Made by a program: the position numbers and the translations under genes
The notes under the pieces: generated by a model
Databases searched by the model: none
What the model was told of the DNA's origin: nothing
Seen by the model: the letters and a program-made list of their open reading frames with translations, nothing else
In this document: one piece after another, positions 24,319-33,944 of the stretch
Layout: the number at the start of each line of letters is the position of its first letter
How positions within the stretch are numbered: the first letter of the stretch is position 1
DNA from: Apodemus sylvaticus
Lineage: Eukaryota; Chordata; Mammalia; Rodentia; Muridae
Reading direction: 5' to 3'
Assembly (NCBI RefSeq): GCF_947179515.1
Contig: NC_067485.1
Location: 75,990,646-76,054,645, forward strand
DNA: 64,000 bases

Positions 24319-25542
24319 TCATCCTATTATTCTTTTTAGGGCTGGGTTTGTGGATAGATATTGGGTAAACTTGGTTTTGTCATGGAATATCTTAGTTTCT
24401 CCATCTATGATTATTGAGAGTTTTGCTGGATATAGTAGTTTTGGCTGGCATTTGTGTTCTCTTAAAGTCTGCATGAGATCTGCCCAGGATCTTCCAGCCT
24501 TCAGTCTCAGGTGAAAAGTCTGCTGTGATTCTCATAGGTCTTCCTTTATATGTTACTTGGCCTTTTTCTCTTACTGCCTTTAATATTCTTTCTTTGTTTA
24601 GTACATTTAGTGTTATGATTATTATGTGATGGGAAGTATTTCTGTTCTGGTCCAGTCTGCTTGGAGTTCGGTAGGCTTCTTGTATATTCATGGGCATCTC
24701 TCTCTTTAGGTTAGATAAGTTTTCTTCCACAATTTTATTGAAGATATTTGCTGGCCCTTTAAGTTGTAAATCTTCACTCTCATCTATGCCTATAATCCTT
24801 AGGTTTGGTCTTCTCATTGTGTCCTGGATTTCCTGGATATTTTGGGTTACAAGCTTTTTGCATTTTTGCATTTTCTTTAACTGTTGAGTCCATGGTTTCT
24901 ATGGAATCTTCAGCATCTGAGATTCTTTCTTCTATTTCTTGTATTCTGTTGTTGATATTTGCATCTCTGTCCCCTGATTTCTTCCCAAGGCTTTCTATCT
25001 CCAAAGTTGTCTCCTTTTGAGTTTTCTTAGTTGTTTCTACTTCTGATTTTAGATCCTGGATGGTTTTGCTTAGCTCCTTCACTTGCTTGTTTGTGCTTTC
25101 CTGTAATTCTTTAAAAGATTTTTGTGTTTTCTCTTTCATGACCTCAGCCTGTTGACCAAAGTTCTCCTGTATTTCTTTAAGAGATTTTTGTGTTTCATCT
25201 TTCATGACCTCAGCCTGTTGACCAAAGTTCTCCTGTATTTCTTTAAGTGTTTTTTGCATTTCCTCCTTGTTGGCTTTTGTATTCTCCTGGATTTCTTTCA
25301 ATGATTTTTGTGTTTCCCTTGCAAGGGCTTCTAACTTTTGATCCATTTTCTCCTGAATTTCTTTAAGTATGTCCTTCATGTGTTCCTGTACCAGCATCAT
25401 GACCAGTGATTTTTAAATCCAAATCTTGTTTTACTGGTGTGATGGGGTATCCAGGACATGCTGGTAGAGGAGAATTGGGTTCAGATGTTGCCATATTGCC
25501 TTGATTTCTGTTAGTGAGGTTCCTGCGTTTGCCTTTTGCCAT
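24319..25542 (-). pseudogene. L1 ORF1 (RNA-binding chaperone), three frame changes
   Basis: ATG at 25540-25542 (MAKGKRRNLTN); expected stop TGA at 24319-24321 after ALKRIIG. The order is N-terminal basic tail, coiled coil (about 25400-24900), RRM-like core (RRPNLRIIGIDESEDLQLKG, about 24820-24600) and C-terminal domain (DLMQTLREHKCQPK to KFTQYLSTNP). The frame changes at an extra base in the A-run near 25412, at an extra A near 24864, and at the 2-bp deletion near 24502 shared with L1-B. The coiled coil carries a 66-bp (22-residue) tandem duplication (NFGQQAEVMK occurs twice) that L1-B lacks. Confidence 0.92.
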
Positions 25543-26760
25543 CTAGCTCTCACTGGTGTTACTTGGTCTTGTCAGTGCTGGACTCACCAGTGCAAGCTGC
25601 CCCTTCCCCGTTGGCCTCTGGTGCACAGCTTACACCCTGCACTGCCTGTAGACAGGGTGCTGCTGTCCAGGCTGTTCAGATCCCGAAGCAGGCACCTGAA
25701 GGCTCCTGCTGGGGCCCGCAGGATTTACCGGAGCACACCGACTTCTCCCAGCTGGCCGCCCGGAGGCCCCCGCTAGCCTCTTGAGGGACCTGGAGATGTG
25801 GTGCAGCCGCCCAGGCTAATCTGAAGCAGAGAGAGTTGAGCTGAGGGCTTCCGCCTGAGGCCTTGCCCCAGATTGTGTCTGTGGACCAGATGGAGCCCGT
25901 GTGCACCCCCAGGGAGTGCTGAAGGTGTATGCTGCTGTGACCTCCCCTGTGTTCCGCTCACTCTGCTGGGCAGCCGATTCCCCAACCGGGCTGGTGCACA
26001 CAAGGTTAGCCTGGTCGCCCAGGCCCTGAGTCCAGGCAAAAGCTTGGGAGGCCAAGGTCCGAGCAAAGTTCCCCTAGGGCTATGACTGTTAATTGGGTCC
26101 ACCAGGTGACCTGGATGGCCAGCGTGTGCATCCGCGTTCCCCGAAAGCACCGGGAGAGTCTGTTGTGCTAACAACCTCCTGGGCGGGTTGACACACAGAT
26201 GGCCCACCAAGCCGCCCAGTTCTTGGGGTCAGTCCTGTGCCTTTTGGGGCCTAGACCTCCGTTTTGTTAGCCTCAGGCTACGCTTGTTAGCTGTCTCTGC
26301 CCTCCCGAGCACTCTGGGTCCTGTAGGCAAAATGGAGGCGCGTGCGCCGGCCAGGGCAAAAAAACCTCCTGGCTGGGTTGGCACCCCGATGGCCACCCGG
26401 ACAGCCCAGGGCCTGGGTGCAGGCCAATGCCCGTCGGGCTCAGACCCCTGCGGTGTTGGCCTCGGATTATGTTTATGTACCTCAGTCTGTCCGATCTCTG
26501 GAGTCTGAAATCAAGATGGAGGTGAGTCTCTCCTGACTGGCGGGAAGCCGAGTTCTGAAGTGGCTTCCGTGCAGCGAAAGGCTCCGCAGAACCTCAGCTG
26601 CTTGCCGCCCGGCTGGTCAGCGAAGGTCAGTGGTCGTGGGCGCAGGGCCTAACTGGACCCTGTGTCGCCTTGGTTCCACCGCTGATGGCCCTTCAGCTGG
26701 ACCAGCCACTGCTGCTGCCGCCGCCTATCAGCCTAAGATTCTTACTTATTTCCTCGGTGC
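25543..26760 (-). promoter_or_regulatory. L1-C 5' UTR: one ~300-bp proximal unit plus three ~190-bp GC-rich units
   Basis: Next to ORF1 lies one copy of the unit duplicated in L1-B (about 25590-25890). Upstream are three CpG-rich units of about 185-190 bp; matching points on the plus strand are about 25983, 26173 (aacctcctgggcgggttg) and 26363 (aacctcctggctgggttg). Two CCAT-core, YY1-like sites lie on the L1 sense strand, complementary to aaaatggagg (26329) and caagatggagg (26512), 183-184 bp apart. In rodent L1s such units form the internal promoter; activity here is inferred only. Confidence 0.8.
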
Positions 26761-28170
26761 TGCTGGGGATCATGAACTGGGCATATAGTCTTCATTTTAT
26801 TTAATAGATCAAGGTTCTAGGATAATGAAATACTCTTTTTTTTTTCAAGATGGAAAGAATAGGGAGTGAGTGAATTAATCATTTAAACCAGGTGGAGATG
26901 AAGAAATTAACCATGAAGCTATCTAGGGGAAGAACATTCTATATAGATGGAATCTTAAGAGAAAATTCTTACAGCAACAATTTGATTGATGTAATCAAGG
27001 TTTCATACTTGAGTGAGTGAGGAAGACCTTCCCCTAGAGATATAAGAGATATACTTTGTATATCAAGCTATACATGTATATTCTATGTACATATATACAA
27101 ACATATATATATATCACATATATACAAATATTCATGAACACAAATACACATATATGCATTTGTATAGCTTATATGTCAAGGAGCTTGACATCCCTAAAAG
27201 GGGCTTAACCTTTATTCTGAGGTAAATGGGAACTGTTGCAGGGTTTTAAGTAGAAAAGCTACTTCATCACAAAGAATAGTTTAATGCTAGACTCCAAAAC
27301 ATTCTCTGTGAAAGGACAAGTAGAAAATAATTAGTCTCTGTGGTCTATGTGGCCTCCAAAGCAAATTTATTCTGCTTTGCCTTAGTTAATAGAAAGCAGC
27401 CGTAACTGGCATGAATAATAGTTACAGCACTTTTAGGTCTCCTATACTGGCTTTAAAATCATGTTTCTGTATGTTTGTTTGTGTCTGAATGCATGTGTTG
27501 GATACACTGATCCATTATGTATGGTTGGGCTCTTTATTAGCTATTTTATTGTGGCTATCACCAAAATATCTTAGTGTACAATATGAAAGAAAAATACATG
27601 TTCTGATTCAGAGTTTTATTCGTGGTCTGTTGACTCTTGCACTTTGTGAAGATCTTGTGGTAACAAACATGTGGAAAATACTGTTCTTTACCTCTTATAA
27701 AGACAGCAGAGGAAATGTGGGACGACTTTTTGTTCTGTCCAGACTTTTCCCTGCTTCTTTCATCTCATGAATGACCCCATCCCATGAGAAGATACTGACC
27801 CTAGTCAGGTCAACCTTGATACAGATGTCCTCACGGTTGTATATAGAAGTACGCCTCACAGATGTGTGTAGAAGTATGCCTCACTCCAATTAACTTGACA
27901 TTCAAAATTATGCCAGGTTTAAATAAAATTTTAATCACAAAAAGACAAAACCAATAAACAAAAGCAAAATTCTGTGTTAGATTTGTTTCATGACCCTTGT
28001 TCATCATGGTTGGCTGCAGAGCTCATTCTGGCTGTGTATAATTATTCAACTATAAAATAAAGGATTAAATAAAAATCATATTAAAGTTTTATGTGTATGT
28101 TTGCCCATTATATAGTACATTGCTGGTCAAATCTTTCCACTTTTAATTTTTTAATTACTTATATTACATT
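26761..28170. other. Unique DNA with a TA/CATA-rich patch
   Basis: A TA/CATA-rich simple patch spans 27069-27175. Otherwise no gene or interspersed repeat is recognised. Confidence 0.6.
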
Positions 28171-28260
28171 ATAAAGATTTTTTTCCTCTTTTTCTCTTTT
28201 CTCTTTTCTCTTTTCTCTTTCTCTCTTTCCTTCCCGCCCGCTACCCCTTCCCCATCTTAA
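28171..28260. repeat. Polypyrimidine tract, (TTTTC)n-like
   Basis: Repeated ttttctc units, then c/t-rich DNA to about 28255. Low-complexity sequence; a purine strand with GAAAA units lies on the other strand. Confidence 0.8.
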
Positions 28261-28354
28261 ATAAAGTCCCACGTTAAAAAAAAGATTTTTTTACAATATT
28301 TAAAAATAATCCTTAGAATCACTAACATTTGAGTCTGAGTTTTATAAATATAGA

Positions 28355-28648
28355 GCAAGGTTAGAGATATAGTTCGCTCGTTACAAAATTTGCAGTACAG
28401 GTCAGAGTTCAGACTCCTGGTACCCAGACAAAAAATGGATGTGGCTGATTGCCTTCAATCTCAGCTCTGGAGTGAAGGAAGAGAAGGTAGAGACAGGTGG
28501 ATATGAGGTGCGTGCTTTGCTGACCAGCCAGCCTAGCCAAAAATCAGTCAGGTCCAAGACAAGAAGGAGAGCCTTCTTCAAGGGGTAAGGGAAGAGTGAT
28601 AGAGCAGTGTATCCAACACATGCATTCAGACACAAACAAACATACAGA
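28355..28648 (+). repeat. B4-type (ID-B1 composite) SINE, diverged
   Basis: The start, ggttagagatatagttcgctcg, resembles an ID promoter-box region. Then come ttcagactcctggtaccca, gtggctgattgccttcaatctcagc (B1-like) and an acacaaacaaacatac tail. It is old, with no clear target duplication. Confidence 0.6.
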
Positions 28649-29260
28649 AACATGATTTTAAAAACAGTATAGGAGACCTAAAAGTGCTATAACTGTTATT
28701 CATTAAGTATACTTTGTTTACTTAATAAATAATAGTGTTCTTGTACTTATAATAGTTATAAATATATGACATCTTAATTCTCATTTTTTGTGTAATAATA
28801 TTTTTTCAGAATTTTAATATATAGTAAATATATACATTATTTAATTATTTTCTAGTTCTTGGATTTCTAGTTCTGGTTGTATTTCCTTCTGTAGAGTAGG
28901 CTTTGAATCTAAACAGAACCATTTGGGTTATACCCATAACATTCATAACAGTATTGTAGCCATAGAAAAATATCATCATAACAGTCATTATTAGAGTTTA
29001 TACAGGATAGCATTCATTGTTTCCTTCCTATCTGAATCCAGCATAGTACTGTTAAAGCTAGCCAGTGAGGAGGTTTCAGTTAAGTGCCAACCTGATGCTT
29101 TCATGTTCTGTGACTAATGTGGATGGTCCCTCCTGGAACTAATGAAAACTGAGAAATCAGGAAGGAGAAGGAGGAGATCATGGAGGGAATATGGAGGAAA
29201 AAGGATCATCAGGAAGAATGCTTTGACATCATTTCTCACTGCAATCAAATATACAAAAAT
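28649..29260. other. Unique AT-rich DNA, possible unclassified old repeat at 29050-29250
   Basis: The stretch 29050-29250 (gaggaggtttcagttaagtgcc onwards) is less AT-rich than its surroundings and looks like an old interspersed element, but I cannot name it. No coding region seen. Confidence 0.45.
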
Positions 29261-29333
29261 AAATGCAGGTAAATCAGTTTTACAGTAACAGTGATTTGAT
29301 TAAATTAATAAATTAACAAGTTGCTTCATACCA
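29261..29333 (+). repeat. Unclassified 73-bp repeat, copy 1
   Basis: Aligns without gaps to 30857-30929 in the same orientation with about ten mismatches. Shared cores are aacagtgatttgattaaa and agttgcttcatacca. The family is unknown to me. Confidence 0.8.
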
Positions 29334-29524
29334 CAATAGATATATGCTGCAGATTTGATAGCCACTTTAAAACACACTTTACATCAGGAAGAAATCATGA
29401 TAAAGAAACTTAATATTTTAGGCTCTGCCCCAGATTTGAAGTTGAAAGTAATTGTTAAACTGTTAATTATAACTATTTTTCTTTCCTTTTTTCCCAATAA
29501 AGGAACCAAATCCTAGTCTTAACA

Positions 29525-29713
29525 TATGTGTATGTATGTGTGTATGTATGTGTTTATGTATGTGCTTGTATGTGTGTGCATGTGTGTGTGCATGAGTTTC
29601 CCTGTGTATGTGTATGTGTGTGCATTTGTGTATGCATGTGTGCATATGTGTGTGTGCATGTGTGTCTCTGTGTATGTGTATGCATATGTGTATGTGTATA
29701 TGCATGTGTGTTT
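29525..29713. repeat. TG/TATG-rich microsatellite
   Basis: About 190 bases of interrupted TGTG and TATG units with GCATG interruptions. The repeated gcatgtgtgtg units make it imperfect and probably old. Confidence 0.93.
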
Positions 29714-30118
29714 ACTTGTCATCACCAGAAGTTCAACAGGTATTAACTATAATTTTACTAAGAATTTAATGTAAATCATATCAGTATTCATAATATAGAG
29801 TAATATATGATACTGTTGTGATAAAATATTTATGTCTTCTGACAGTTATTAAAATAGATTAAAACTGAAATAGTTAAAAATATAAGTACTAAAAATAAAA
29901 TTAGGTTGACTTGACTTATTTTCTTTTGATTATTTACATAATTGATGTTTTTCAGAACCTCCAGATATACATATTAGCATAAGGAAATTTGTTTTCCCGA
30001 GTCTTCATCATATCTTATTTAATGTTGACATGGGTCATTTTATAGGTGCTACATTTTTATTTTATAAATGTATGTCTTTTCTTAAATTGCATTTGATCAC
30101 ATGGAAAGACACTTGAAA
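29714..30118. other. Unique AT-rich DNA, no gene seen
   Basis: No repeat family or coding region recognised. Confidence 0.6.
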
Positions 30119-30130
30119 AGCATTTCTTTT

Positions 30131-30211
30131 CTTTTTTTTTTAGCAGAACTGAGGACCAAACCCAGGACTTGCTGGGCAAGTGCTCGACCACTGAGCTAAA
30201 TCCCCAACCCC
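30131..30211 (-). repeat. ID SINE with perfect target duplication
   Basis: Reverse complement of a tRNA-derived rodent ID element: the 5' end reads ggggttggggatttagctca on the minus strand, with the internal A-box-like part and a poly(A) tail (T run at 30131-30141). agcatttctttt at 30119-30130 is repeated exactly at 30212-30223. The perfect duplication and full length suggest a fairly recent insertion. Confidence 0.92.
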
Positions 30212-30223
30212 AGCATTTCTTTT

Positions 30224-30856
30224 TATACTTTATATTTCAATAACTTTTTATTAAACTTCAACACTATATGCTATCTCAATGAATCATATTTGTGCAATAT
30301 ACTTGATATCCAAATCTCAGACATATAATTCAGTTGCACAAAAAAATCTTACTATCTTTTATCATTAAAATAAAAAAGGAGATTTGAGAAAGTAAAGGGA
30401 AGGAAATTTTTAATAAATGCAATGAATAATGAGATTGTAGACTGGCTGTCATTAGAAAGTTGGGTATCAATTCTAGTTGTTCAGGGCAGGTACTAATATC
30501 CTATGAAGGTCAGAGATTCGCTCAGCCATCCATTTTGTTCTACTGAGCATCTAGCCCGATTATAGTCAGAATTGTGATTAGCTTGCTTTACTCCTACAGC
30601 AAACAAATAGGTTCTGGTTAATTTTAGTGTATTAATATGAGATTCATGGTAAACTGGATATGAAATAGTCAAAAAGTTATCTTTGCAAGAATTATGAAGA
30701 CAGCTGTTTAATCATGGCAGCCTAACAGTTCAAGTAGGAAGGTGAAAACTTAGACAACTTCACAAGTTCAGGTTTGAATAATTAAACTTACTTAAGAAGC
30801 AGGAGTTACTATATGATTAATCTGCTATCTGCACATCATCCTCATTTAAACAGGCA
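30224..30856. other. Unique AT-rich DNA, no gene seen
   Basis: No repeat family or coding region recognised. Confidence 0.6.
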
Positions 30857-30929
30857 AAATGCTGGTAAATGAATCTTACGATAACAGTGATTTGATTAAA
30901 CTAATAAGTTAATAAGTTGCTTCATACCA
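30857..30929 (+). repeat. Unclassified 73-bp repeat, copy 2
   Basis: Same length and orientation as 29261-29333, about 86% identical by eye. It lies 1.6 kb downstream. Confidence 0.8.
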
Positions 30930-31554
30930 GATTACATTGTTCCTTAGCAATATTCCATTATTATTTTATTATTATTATTAATGGTTTTGATAACTTATTC
31001 ATTTGTAAATGTGTTTTTATAACTAAACATTTTAAAGAGCTTAGTAATGTTTACTAAATTATGCAAAAACAAAATTTTAAAATTGATTGCAAAGTTTTTG
31101 TTACTTTTAACCAGTTCATTATTTATTTATTATAAATGCGTATATGTTTATATTCATGTATCTTAATTATAGACATGAATAATTTTAAGCAACAAACTTA
31201 AACTTTTTAAAGTCTCTGTGGCTTAGTAACAGTTGTGTCCTATATATAAGTTTGAATAGATTTAAGGCAATTATCAAACGATGTTTTGAGAATCTAAAAG
31301 GGAATTCAGAATTTAACCCATGTTGAATCTCTTCAAGTGAGATTTTTTTTTTACAATAACACTCCAGTGGGATTTGTAGCTCATTAATATCTTTAAATAT
31401 ATTTCCTACACTACTTCTCTGTTAAACAGCAACAAAATCAAGTCCTGGAGATGTTTATCTGTACTATGTATCTCCACCAAAGAATGGAAACTTCAGTTTA
31501 ACAGAATCTGACCTTATCGAAAGTAGATAAATAATCTCTGAGCTATGCTACTGT
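30930..31554. other. Unique AT-rich DNA, no gene seen
   Basis: Contains a short (ATT)n patch near 30960-30980. No repeat family or coding region recognised. Confidence 0.6.
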
Positions 31555-31586
31555 TTCTCTCTCTCTCTTTCTCTCTCTCTCCATCT

Positions 31587-31639
<53 letters not shown>

Positions 31640-31750
31640 TCTCTCTCCCTCTCCCTCTCCCTCTCCCTCTCCCTCTCCCTCTTCCTCTCCCTCTCCCTCT
31701 CTCCCTCCCCCCTCCCTCTCCCTCTCCCTCTCCATCTCTATCTCTCTTTT
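31555..31750. repeat. (TC)n / (CCCTCT)n polypyrimidine tract
   Basis: Nearly 200 bases of pure pyrimidine on the plus strand with a few catc interruptions: first (TC)n, then CCCTCT hexamers. The mirror symmetry of such tracts permits triplex (H-DNA) formation. Confidence 0.97.
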
Positions 31751-32127
31751 ATAAATTTAAGTGTATGCATGTGCACACACATGTGCACACCAGTATGCCT
31801 AGCTTCTGTATATGTGTATTTTGCTACTGAAATTGAACATTGTAGTCACAAGGAAATGTAGCAGCCTTAGAGCTATGATGAGCTATATTGGCAACTACTC
31901 CAGTTTTACTTTCATTTTCCTGAGCTGCAAAAGTGTCTCATTCTATTCTGTGGCTCATTATATTTAAATATGTCAACATTGGAATTAGTCATTTGTTTAA
32001 ATTTAATTTTCCTTTTGACTTTTGGGTATAAAATGATTCTTTTTGTCATCTAATGGTTTAAGGACTTAATGCTCTTATTTATGAGTTATGATTAACTATT
32101 GGCCCACTTAGATATTGTGAAGGGAAC
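31751..32127. other. Unique DNA, no gene seen
   Basis: A short CA/TG dyad (tgcatgtgcacacacatgtg at about 31765-31790) is the only notable simple sequence. Confidence 0.55.
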
Positions 32128-32190
32128 AAGAAGAGAAAAGAAAAGAAAAGAAAAGAAAGGAAAGGAAAGGAAAAGAAAAGAAAGGACAAG
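32128..32190. repeat. (GAAAA)n / (GGAAA)n purine tract
   Basis: Pentamer units gaaaa and ggaaa repeat for about 60 bases, directly upstream of L1-E. Confidence 0.93.
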
Positions 32191-32229
32191 AGTCTCTCAC
32201 TAGATAGTAAACATAGAGAGTAGACTCTA

Positions 32230-33620
32230 TGTTTGTGTTTTGTAGCTGTATTTGGGATGTATCCCTAAGTGGGGCAGTCTTTGGATAATCTTTCCCTCAG
32301 TCTTTGTCCCATACTTTGTCTCTGTATCTCCTCCTGTGGGTATTTTGTTCCCCCTTCTAAGAAGGACCAGAGTATCCATACTTTGTTCTTCCTTCTTCTA
32401 GAGCTTCATTTGGTCTGTGAATTGTATCTTGGGTTCTCCAAGCTTCTGGGCTAATATCTACTTATCAGTGAGTGCATACCATGTGTGTTCTCTTGTGACT
32501 GGGTTACCTCACTCAGGATATTTTCTAGTTCCACCCATTTGCCTAAAAATTTCATGAATTCATTGTTTTAAAGAGCTGAGTAGTATTCCGTTGTATAAAT
32601 ATATCACATTTTCTGTATCCATTCCTCAGTTGAGAGATATTTGGGTTCTTTCCAGCTTCTGGCTATTATAAATAAGGCTTCTATGAACATAGTGGAGCAT
32701 GTGTCCTTATTACATGCTGGCGAATCCTATGGGTATATGTCCAGGAGTGGTATAGCAGGGTTCTTCGGTAGTATCATGCCCAATTTTCTGAGGAACCACC
32801 AAACTGATTTCCAGAGTGGTTGTATCAGCTTGAAATCCCACCAGCAGTGTGAGGGGGTGTTCCTCTTTCTCCACATTCTTGCTAGCACCTGCTGCTCCTG
32901 AGTTCTTTATCTTAGCCATTCTGACTTGTGTGGATGCCAACACATGCATGCTAACAGGAGCCTGATACAGCTGTCATATAGGAGGCTCTGCAAGTGCATG
33001 ACAAACGACAGAGGGGGACACTCTCAGCCAACCATTGAATTTCGCACAGAGTTCCCAATGGAGGAGCTAGATAAATGGCCCAAGAAGCTGAAGGGTTTTG
33101 CAGCACTATAGGAGGAAGAACCATAAGAACTACCTAGTACCCCAGAATTCCCAGGGACTAAACCACCAACCAAAGAGAACACATAGAGGGACTCTTGGCT
33201 CCAAACGCATATGCTGCAGAAGATGGCCTTGTTGGACATCAAAGGGAGGAGAGACCCTTGGTCCTGAGAAGGCTAGATGCCCCAGTATAGAAGAATGCCA
33301 GGACAGAAAAGTGGGAGTGGGTGGATAGGTGAGCAGGGGGAAAGGGGATGAGTTAGGGTGCTTTTGTGGGGGGGGGAGAACCAGGAAAGCAGACAACCTT
33401 TGAAATGTAAATGAAGAATATATCCGGGGCTGGAGAGATGGCTCAGCAGTTAAGAACACTGACTACTCTTCCAGAGGTCCTGAGTTCAATTCCCAGCAAC
33501 CACATGGTGGCTCACAATCATCTGGAATGGGATCTGACTGAAGACAGCTACAGTGTACTTACACATAATAATAAATAAATAAATCTTTAAAAATATATCT
33601 AATAAAAAATAAGTTTAAAA
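32230..33620 (+). mobile_element. L1-E: older L1 with 5' inversion, interrupted by a B2
   Basis: 32230-32927 is L1 in minus orientation: the ORF2 end, matching VRMAKIKNSG near 32926 down to its stop, then the first part of the 3' UTR. From 32928 (tgtgtggatgcc) the element runs in plus orientation through the rest of the 3' UTR to its tail (33425, then 33591-33620 after the B2). The inverted part ends in the 3' UTR close to where the sense part begins, as expected of twin priming with little loss. The 3' UTR differs from that of the young family: gactaaaccaccaaccaaag at about 33158, and a purine-rich end. A possible degenerate target duplication (agactctatg near 32219 against agactgtggg near 33622) is weak. 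Confidence 0.88.
33426..33590 (+). repeat. B2 SINE inside the L1-E tail, with internal deletion
   Basis: ggggctggagagatggctca at 33426 is the B2 5' end (tRNA-derived, Pol III boxes); ccagaggtcctgagttcaat and cagcaaccacatggtggctc follow; the tail is (aaat)n then ctttaaa. About 20 bases are missing after ggatctgac compared with the copy at 52608. gaatatatcc (33416-33425) and aaatatatct (33591-33600) are the target duplication within the L1 tail. Confidence 0.93.
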
Positions 33621-33632
33621 AAGACTGTGGGG

Positions 33633-33718
33633 GCCAGCCTGGTCTATAGAGTGAGCTCCAGGACTATACAGAGAAACCCTGTCTCAAAAAAAACCAAATC
33701 CAAAAAAAAAAAAAAAAA
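33633..33718 (+). repeat. 5'-truncated B1 SINE
   Basis: Right half of a B1, from ccagcctggtctatagagtg through gagaaaccctgtctcaaaa, with an A-tail of about 30 bases. aagactgtggg (33621-33631) and aagattgtggg (33719-33729) are the target duplication. Confidence 0.88.
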
Positions 33719-33944
33719 AAGATTGTGGGTTTATGCTATAGACTCTAAGTAATGGTTTTGTCTTGAGCGTCACTTTGAATTTACTTAATTATTTACATAT
33801 TTCATTGTCTTTAAGACAAACTGAAAATATTTATGATATTTTCTGTACATAGGATGCTTTTTTCTTTCTACAGCAGCCACCTTAAAAGTGTGATACTGTC
33901 TTTCACTAAAGTCTTACTTACCTATGATGGCTGACAAAGAGACT

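Larger units (their letters stand above)
20124..26760 (-). mobile_element. L1-C: full-length young L1
   Basis: A complete L1 of about 6.6 kb on the minus strand: GC-rich 5' UTR (25543 to about 26760), ORF1 (25542 to 24319), 107-bp spacer, ORF2 (24211 to 20387), 3' UTR and A-tail (20386 to 20124, seen as T on the plus strand). ORF2 is continuous except for two stop codons, so the insertion is young, but ORF1 has three frame changes. The 5' boundary is set by the drop in GC content and is uncertain by tens of bases. I could not find a target duplication between the flanks near 20120 and 26760. Confidence 0.94.

Noticed and set aside
26188..26536. Open frames of 64-106 codons in the GC-rich block at 25.8-26.5 kb that look like a first exon or CpG-island gene
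   Set aside because: The block joins directly to L1-C ORF1 and consists of tandem promoter units, so it is the L1 5' UTR.
20100..26780. Target duplication for L1-C
   Set aside because: Flank near 20100-20123 (ctgacactgacacat) has no counterpart near 26740-26800; the 5' boundary is also uncertain.
31514..31754. Open frames across the CT tract, and across the CA/TG tracts at 29460-29775, 53014-53277 and 58535-59023
   Set aside because: They only translate microsatellites into two-residue repeats.
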